Origin: Paralvinella palmiformis
Taxonomy: Eukaryota; Annelida; Polychaeta; Terebellida; Alvinellidae
Assembly (NCBI GenBank): GCA_025642065.1
Contig: JAODUP010000840.1
Span: 62,001-126,000 of the forward strand
Direction of reading: 5' to 3'
DNA length: 64,000 nt
Position numbers and translations under genes: made by a program. Within the stretch, counting starts at the first letter, position 1; the number at the start of each line of letters is the position of its first letter. The notes under the pieces are model-generated. The model was given only the letters and a program-made list of their open reading frames with translations. It had not been told where the DNA came from and made no database searches. Below, in pieces: positions 57,592 through 64,000 of this stretch.

Positions 57592-57697
57592 GTGAGTGAG
57601 TGAGTGAGTGAGTGAGTGAGTGAGTGAGTGAGTGAGTGAGTGAGTGAGTGAGTGAGTGAGTGGTGAGTGAGTGAGTGAGTGAGTGAGTGAGTGAGTC
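57592..57697. repeat. (TGAG)n array
   Basis: About 105 bp of TGAG with one TGG interruption, then CAGTCAGTCAGCCAGTC. Confidence 0.96.
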
Positions 57698-57959
57698 ATC
57701 CAGTCAGTCAGCCAGTCTACAACTCAGTCAACCGCTAACTATACATATAATCTATGTATATACGAGCACTGGAATAATGCTGAACCTGGATAAACATGCA
57801 TGATTGCGTGTTTGTTCGATTTTCTTTCTGTGCCATTTTTTACTTGTAAAAAGCACACACGCACGCACACACACGTATACACAAAAAAACAGGCACAAAC
57901 ATTCACATACACCAACAGTGGACGATAATTACAGATATACGCAAAAGCGCACACATCAC

Positions 57960-58240
57960 ACATCATTAATCCGATCCTTAACTGCCCGGAGACACGCTAT
58001 TAACCTCCCTAATACCGACACCGTATTATTACCGGGCACTAATTAGCTCGAAGCCGGATTAAGCTAATTACAATAATTAATAGCACGCAATAAGCGGCGC
58101 CCTCGTTCATTGTTTGTGCTGCCCTCTGCCGGTGGCCTATTATCGACCACACGGCGGCGCCATCTAACGTGCCACGCTCCAGAACGCTGATAATTGGCTA
58201 GAATCGAGAGCAAAAAGCAGCTCGCTTATTGGTGCAGGAG
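57960..58240. promoter_or_regulatory. Candidate enhancer or boundary: homeodomain and CTCF-like words
   Basis: CACTAATTAGC, CCGGATTAAGCTAATTAC and AATAATTAATAG lie within about 60 bp (58038-58085), mixing GGATTA-type and TAATTA-type homeodomain cores. CATTGTTTG (Sox-like) and a minus-strand CTCF-like GTGCTGCCCTCTGCCGG (58117-58133) follow. No simple repeat is present. Confidence 0.35.
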
Positions 58241-58584
58241 GCAGGTCTATTTTAAAACAAACATGCTCAACAACGTTCTGTATTAATCAGATCTAGATAT
58301 TCTTAAAATGTTATCCGGTTTGCATGATAGATTTATATATAAAACAACGCATGGTTTATTGATGGGAGTATATTTTTCTGGCTACAGTTTACACCCGTTA
58401 AAACCCAGACAATTCTCTAACATAAACCTAAATCATTGTTTCCTTTATATGTAAAATAATATCGTTTTCGCATATAGGTAAATGGTGGATGTATTTAAAG
58501 AATTATCTCATTTAATGTTTCATTCATAAGAAACAACTTGACCGCTTATTTTGATCGCAATTTGGCCTTGGTAGGGACACATAC
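58241..58584. other. AT-rich unique interval
   Basis: No supported feature. Confidence 0.4.
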
Positions 58585-58620
58585 ACACACTTTCTCTCTC
58601 TCTCTCGCTCTCTCTCTCGT
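58585..58620. repeat. (CT)n microsatellite abutting a truncated SINE
   Basis: CT with CG interruptions, ending at the SINE break. Confidence 0.92.
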
Positions 58621-58727
58621 GAGCATATCTGAAGGTTGTTTCATCGTTGACTTCGTTTCATTACATTAGAAGGTCGTTCGGCCCATTTAGCCTACCATGT
58701 ACACAAAAATGGCCGTAAAACATCAAT

Positions 58728-58732
<5 letters not shown>
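58621..58732 (+). mobile_element. Headless tRNA-SINE body
   Basis: GAGCATATCTGAAGGTTGTT, AAGGTCGTTCGGCCCATTTA, GCCTACCATGTACACAAAAA and GGCCGTAAAACATCAATC match the body and 3' end of the SINE family, but the tRNA-like head is missing. It is the only copy on the plus strand. (TA)n follows at 58733-58762. Confidence 0.9.
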
Positions 58733-58767
<35 letters not shown>

Positions 58768-58830
58768 CTGGATTGTACTACCCCTCTCTCTCTCTCTCTC
58801 ATTCTCTCTCTAGCTATCTCTCTGGACACA
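58733..58830. repeat. (TA)n and CT tracts
   Basis: TA 58733-58762, CT 58785-58800 and 58803-58815. Confidence 0.9.
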
Positions 58831-58899
58831 GGCTCTGAATCTTATTATCAACATCCTTAAATCCTGAAAATTAAAATCACTCGTCAGCTTTATCGAAGC

Positions 58900-59330
58900 A
58901 TAACGTCTTTGATGTCGGCTGTACTCGGACCCGACGTTACAGCTACTTCCCGACCCCGAACCCAGCATTTCCCCGGCGAGAGGCGGTTTTATTCCAAACT
59001 TGATATCGTGCGACCATAGCCCTCTGAAGCGCCAATTGGCTTGATAGAACGTGTGACGTCATCAGCATTAAGGCTGCCGCAGCCAATTAGCGGCGTTTTC
59101 ACTGCGACGCTCACGCGTTTCCGACAATGCGGACACGTGACGCTTCTGGCGCCTGATGACGTCATTCACTTATGTAATGTGACATTTTCCGATCGATGAA
59201 GCGTTTTGTTAAACCTATCGGCAGCGTGCGTGCTTTGCGAAATATTCCGCTAGGTGGCAGAGCGCGTTTTATAATGCGAAATATAAAGGACGCCATGTTT
59301 GTGTGATTTCAGAATTGTGTTGCGGGCTGC
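58900..59330. promoter_or_regulatory. CpG-rich block with two CREs, E-box and CTCF-like site
   Basis: TGACGTCA at 59054 and 59157, CACGTG at 59134, TCCGCTAGGTGGCAGAGCG at 59246-59264 (excellent CTCF-like core), GCCAATTGG/GCCAATTAG and GACGCCATGTTTG at 59290. No exon is recognised. Confidence 0.4.
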
Positions 59331-59394
59331 AACTTCCGGTTTTCCTTCCTTTGCTCATGTTCAGACATAAATGAGAGAAAATGAAATAATTTTG

Positions 59395-59447
59395 ATTGTG
59401 CGTGCGTGCGTGTGTGTGCGTGTGTGTGCGTGTGTGTGCGTGCGTCC
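59395..59447. repeat. GT/GC alternating tract
   Basis: GTGCGTGC and GTGTGTGC units. Confidence 0.9.
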
Positions 59448-60196
59448 ATGCGTTTCGTAAGAGTGCATACGTCCGTAATGCGTAATATGTTGCAAATAAA
59501 AAACGCACCCGCTCGATATAAAGAGAATTACATTAGAAAAAATAAACACAGTCAACGAAATATCGACTCGCCCTAAAAGGAACGTCCCCTTTACAAAGGG
59601 ACGACTCGCTGAAATGGATTTCTTTTTCGCCATTTCTCTAACCAATCCAAACCCTATTTACGAAATGATCTAATTCGCGAACGCCGCAAAACCAGGTCAC
59701 CGCCTCACTAACGTCACCGTGTATTACGGCCAACGCGAAGCCATATATAACCCGTGAAGTAGATTCGTTGTTTGTGCGCGACAATATGGCTGATACGGCT
59801 TCCGAATGGAACGAGAACACACCCTGGCGACTTGAGAGGATTTAATTAATGAATGAAGAAATTATACTTTTTATTTGGGTTTTTTCTTATACACCGCGAA
59901 GGTCAAGAGTTTGTTTCATGTCTACGGCTTGTCCTACAAATGACGAAGACGTATTTCTGGAAAGCTTCGGGCGTGGATTTTTGTTCGAGCTATTTTTAAT
60001 AATTATGACAAAACGGTGTCGTCTATTTCCAAGAATTTCGTCGAACTATTACCGTTTCATCCCAAGTTTTGAGCCGCTTTAAGCCTTTTCATTAAATACG
60101 TCGGCGAGAAAGACGGCAGCGCCTTCGTCGGGAGACCTTCTACGATTTTAGAAGTACTACGAGTACTGTAATTTGAGATAACGTACGGGTAGTAAA
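59448..60196. other. Unique CpG-moderate interval
   Basis: A palindrome-like AACGTCCCCTTTACAAAGGG-type stretch at 59581. Frames of 60-77 codons are unrecognised. Confidence 0.35.
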
Positions 60197-60209
60197 TGCT
60201 AACTTGGGA
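60197..60209. repeat. SINE target-site duplication, left
   Basis: TGCTAACTTGGGA, identical to 60389-60401. Confidence 0.95.
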
Positions 60210-60388
60210 TTGATTGATGTTTTACAGCCAATGTTGTGCACACGGTAGGCTAAATGGGCTGAACGACCTCCAAAGGTAATGCAGCGAGGTCAAAGATGAA
60301 ACACCCTTCCCATATGCCCACGCCGAGATTCGAACTCGGGTCGTAGTGATCTGTGTTCTAATGCGCTACCAATTTGACCACGGAGCAC
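60210..60388 (-). mobile_element. tRNA-derived SINE with perfect 13-bp target duplication
   Basis: Flanked by an exact 13-bp direct repeat. On the minus strand it begins near GTGCTCCGTGGTCAAATTGG, has A-box region TGGTCAAATTGGTAGCGC and B-box-like GAGTTCGAATCTC, then the family body (CATATGGGAAGGGTGTTTC, GGAGGTCGTTCAGCCCATTT) and GGCTGTAAAACATCAATCAA. A perfect duplication implies one of the younger copies. Confidence 0.96.
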
Positions 60389-60401
60389 TGCTAACTTGGG
60401 A
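60389..60401. repeat. SINE target-site duplication, right
   Basis: TGCTAACTTGGGA, identical partner of 60197-60209. Confidence 0.95.
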
Positions 60402-60451
60402 AATTTGAAGCTGAGCATTGATAGGAAAACATACAGGCATACGAATGGTAT

Positions 60452-60455
<4 letters not shown>

Positions 60456-60500
<45 letters not shown>
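60456..60500. repeat. (TA)n microsatellite
   Basis: 45 bp of TA. Confidence 0.97.
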
Positions 60501-60501
<1 letters not shown>

Positions 60502-61468
60502 TTACATACAAACATATACATACAAACAAACGGACAGACAGCTATATAATTAAACATACAAAGCAGTCACGTTTTTAGGGGGGACGTTTTGGGTGTTTTA
60601 AGAAATCGTCATGCCCACTGAATACAAATATGTTTCACGATATCTTTGCAGCATAAAATAAAAGCGAACATGTCACAAGGCTGTTGATTGGCTAATTGTT
60701 GACCTACTTACTATCTCATGTGTAGCATAATTATATTCCCTGCGAATGATGCACACCATAATATAAGCATATTCGAGTAAGTACACTTTACTGTAAATGC
60801 ACACAGTTTATTGATGTATCCACTATGTCTAGTATCTGTAAAAGTATGTCGATTTATGTTTATACCCTGAAGTATCACTGACTTGAGGTATTCACATTAG
60901 TGTATATATGACTTATTTCGTGAATAGAGAGCATAACACCAGATTAAATGGTACCAAATTCGAATCAACTAAATGTCCTGAATTCTCAAGATTTTGTTGT
61001 TTACTGTAGAAATAATGTATTTCCCATGAATTTGATGATAGCAAATACAAAAAACATGGCAGTACTTTAAAGTCTTTAGAAGATTTAACTTTTGACCTGG
61101 ACAAGAAATAAATATAAATAAATGATCACCAGCCGACCCATTGATAACTATTAATCGGGTTAACAAATATCTCGCTTCACGACAAACTGTCATAAGTTTG
61201 CGCATTACGACGAGACATCCGGGTCATTGTTCATGGATTAGTCATCTGCGTGTTGAAGTCTCCTTTATTTTTCACTCTTGATGGTTACCGTCTGTGTTTT
61301 CATCGGTGGGTTATCTCGAGCTGGTTACTAATCGTAATCATTGTGAACTGACATCAAACTGGTATTCCTCTTATAAATATTAGGTTCGAATTGCCAAATC
61401 GGATGGCGGAAGCTCTAAACTGGAAGAAACACACCTGCCGTAAAGATGTCCACTTCCTTTGATACTTT
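60501..61468. other. AT-rich unique interval
   Basis: No recognised gene, RNA or repeat. Confidence 0.4.
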
Positions 61469-61469
61469 A

Positions 61470-61550
<81 letters not shown>

Positions 61551-61575
61551 TATTTATTTACATTCTCTCTCTCTT
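61469..61575. repeat. (CT)n, (TA)n and CT tracts
   Basis: CT 61473-61510, TA 61520-61546, CT 61565-61573. Confidence 0.93.
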
Positions 61576-61719
61576 GATTTATTAGAAGACTCGTAATAGT
61601 CTAGAGGGTGTTATTTTTAGTTAACACGAATGTTTCTAACATCAAGATAATCCTGCCTCAGAGTGGTCAATATTGACGATGTACGTTCTGTTGTTAAGAC
61701 ACATGCCGATAACGTGCTG

Positions 61720-61815
61720 GTAACATCTCCCACAACATCCTTACAACTTCCTGTTAACATCCTGATAACTTCCTGAGAACATCCTGATAACTTCCTGATG
61801 ACATCCTTATAACGG
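61720..61815. repeat. 22-bp minisatellite, about four units
   Basis: AACATCCTGATAACTTCCTG recurs at 22-bp spacing around 61756-61800, with weaker flanking units. Confidence 0.8.
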
Positions 61816-62455
61816 AGCGGTAAGAAAGATGAGTCGGCTAACTTCCGGCGGTATGCAAACATCCGGCATTCATATAGATTAGCCGATGTTTTATCCGCCC
61901 ACAGTGGTCGCCACTGAATCCATGGCCACCTTTCGGTCACTGACTGGAGTAAAACAAAAACTCTTAGTTCACACAGATCGATATTACGGATCATGAGGCC
62001 TCGATCTGTAGCTATTGGGCACATTGTTAGTCATGTTCAATAATGCACCGCACATTTACTCAAGCACCGGTTTGCGTCTAATATTATTGAAGTTGATCAT
62101 TTGTGCTGGCTTTGTTCAGATATAAATGATGCATTGTAACGCTTTAAGCGAAGAACTTCATGCCTTCTCATTTTTACGGCTTGCAAAATATCATCGTTCA
62201 TTAGTCAAAATGTTTTCACAATGGGGCTTACTTCCTCATCGAAAATTAGATCGAAATATAAGAATGTCTACGTCAGGAAATATGACAGAGGCGCAAAACT
62301 GATCATAATTGTAATTTGATGGATTGTATGTTTTGTCGTGTGTCATTGTATTTGATTGGAGAATGTCATTCATGCCGTACGAGCTGGCATTTCCTTTTTC
62401 CAAGTCGTGTTCTTTCTTTAAATGTAAATGTCAACTGCGGGTTAATAATGATTGC
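61816..62455. other. Unique interval, nothing recognised
   Basis: The 135-codon minus frame at 61617-62024 includes the 22-bp repeat and is unrecognised. Confidence 0.4.
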
Positions 62456-62515
62456 ATTGCCATCATCATTATCATCATCAACAACAACAATAACGACAAC
62501 AATAACAACAACGTC
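62456..62515. repeat. ATC then CAA/CAATAA tract
   Basis: ATCATTATCATCATC followed by AACAACAACAATAACGACAA. Confidence 0.85.
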
Positions 62516-62821
62516 GAGTGACACAACATTTCATCTTTAGCTCGGTTCAATCGCTGACGCGGAGCACTTCGAAGCTAAAGTTAGCGCTACGTTAGGTCGA
62601 ATTCCATTTTTACTTATGTTTGTAGTGTTTCATCGCTCAACTGGGTGGTCGTATTTCTCTGGCCAGTAACCCCTCGGCAGTGTGACCTGTCTGAGAGTGG
62701 AGACGGACATAAACAAAGCGATCACTCACTAATTATTAAATATGCATGCAGTATTTCAGATGCATAGGTCATTGTGACCTTTAAAGAAGAGCACGAACCA
62801 TATGTTACAGAGTGAGAAAGA

Positions 62822-62823
<2 letters not shown>

Positions 62824-62909
<86 letters not shown>

Positions 62910-62968
62910 CATTGAATCCTAGCCGTAATGATGATGATTATGATGATGATGATGATGATGATGATGAT
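62824..62968. repeat. (GT)n of 83 bp, then (GAT)n
   Basis: Perfect GT 62824-62906. GAT units 62929-62968. Confidence 0.97.
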
Positions 62969-63009
62969 TGTCTATCTCTGGTTATTAGATTATTATTTGT
63001 TATATTAGA

Positions 63010-63082
63010 ATCTCACTGAATCGCCTGAACCTCGTCGCGATTGGCCACCGATCTCTAGCGCCTGGGTTCGAATCCCGACCTG
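63010..63082 (+). mobile_element. tRNA-like B-box element, probable SINE remnant
   Basis: CGCCTGGGTTCGAATCCCGA is an excellent tRNA T-arm/B-box match at about 63060-63078, but the upstream A-box region is poor. GGGTTCAACTCC (about 63207) further on may be a second decayed head. Confidence 0.45.
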
Positions 63083-63263
63083 ATTGTATTTATATGATGT
63101 TTCATCTTTTACTTCTGGCTATTAAGTGGCTGGACTGTCGTTAGCGTTTTACAAACTCGTCTATGTGTAAGTCGTAGACGTGCTCCACTGCATATTTACA
63201 GAGAAGGGTTCAACTCCAAGTGGTTCACTCATACACGTCGGATGTTTCATCTAATCATTACAA

Positions 63264-64000
63264 TAGACCGATCCATTTACCTCTGGCGTCACCATGCGAC
63301 TAAACGTTACACTATAATTTTCGGGTTAGACGTCCAAGAATCACCGCATGTGTTTCGTGGCGATTTACGGGTGTAGTGGCCAATAAATGTCTTATTGTAA
63401 AGCTGGATGAAGGCTATTTACCAGCTATATTTGGGTTTTATTTATAGTCCGTTAATGATATGTGATCTCCAGATCATAATTTGGTATTTAATAGGAATGG
63501 CTTTGACTTCATCCAATAGATATATGACACTAACCTAATTAAGTATCGTTCAGCGAGATTGGCATGGCTGTCATAGTCCGGTCTATCTAGTTCAAATTTC
63601 TATTCTAAAATGTAATTATTTTGTATAACCTTTGCCATCTGACATGACGATGTGAATGGATAAAATCAATGATGACATAGATTAGAATCCAATGGCTGAT
63701 TGCTAATACTGTAACACTGATATTTATGAACGTTTCGTGTACTGAAAGTGAAATAACTGTTTTATTTTCTAAATCAGCCATTTGCGCAATGTTTACTACA
63801 TGTAAATGTCAACGGTGTTAATACTATAATGTAATAAAAAAATTTTTTTAATAATATACAGGTGGTACATACATGATAGGTTCCCAGGTACAAGTAAATA
63901 TTATATTTCCAAAACTTTCAAACGGCCCTTTATATCTACACTAAATATTAAATATTCTTCATTAAAACCAATTTACATTCAGGTAAAGGTTTGATTTTAA
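63264..64000. repeat. EltB dispersed repeat, copy 2 (runs off window)
   Basis: Same order and orientation as 51778-52440, starting at TAGACCGAT and still matching at the window end (CAATTTACATTCAGGTAAAG). Several small indels distinguish the copies. Its left neighbour differs from copy 1's, which supports TAGACCGAT as the true element edge. Confidence 0.85.

Overview
The window looks like a gene-poor stretch of a large, repeat-rich animal genome. A marine invertebrate, probably a lophotrochozoan such as a mollusc, is my best guess (low confidence). The reasons are tRNA-derived SINEs with simple-sequence tails, the 3' end of a Jockey/CR1-type LINE, very frequent di-, tri- and tetranucleotide arrays, and no bacterial-style gene packing. 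I found no intact protein-coding gene and no canonical tRNA or rRNA gene. The only recognisable protein similarity is a frameshifted reverse-transcriptase C-terminus at 11583-12245. The other open frames are microsatellite translations or short unrecognised frames.

Layout. 1-2.55 kb holds head-to-tail copies of an unrecognised dispersed element, called EltA here. 3-8.2 kb alternates simple-repeat arrays, including a 714-bp TGAG/TGG array and a minisatellite of 20-bp monomers in an 80-bp higher-order unit, with unique AT-rich DNA. 8.45-10.6 kb is a 1.8-kb direct duplication around further EltA copies, with an indel-ridden patch inside it. 11.5-12.4 kb is the LINE remnant. 13.5-14.9 kb holds two adjacent minisatellites with 19- and 21-bp monomers. 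16.3-18.4 kb holds two SINEs and CpG/E-box-rich DNA. 20.3-26.2 kb is dominated by minisatellites with 40-, 48-, 40- and 12-bp units and by A+C-rich low-complexity DNA. 28-34.5 kb holds two copies of a small hairpin (MITE-like) element, a LINE tail, a 22-bp minisatellite, an EltA end and two SINEs. 36-42 kb and 44-60 kb are richer in CpG, CRE, E-box, CCAAT, YY1-like and CTCF-like words and read like cis-regulatory DNA, interrupted by SINEs and microsatellites. 51.8-52.4 kb and 63.3-64.0 kb are two diverged copies of a second dispersed repeat, called EltB.

As no gene is complete, no pathway can be described. The best leads are: (a) EltA, whose copies share one end next to a (GT)n tract and are cut at the other, like a 3'-anchored retroposon; (b) the hairpin element; (c) a head-bearing SINE family with seven of seven copies on the minus strand, two with clear target-site duplications; and (d) a strong excess of the palindrome TGACGTCA (12 copies, about one expected), with CACGTG and CTCF-like words, which suggests a long-range regulatory region. 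All calls come from reading the sequence by eye; no database search or alignment was run.
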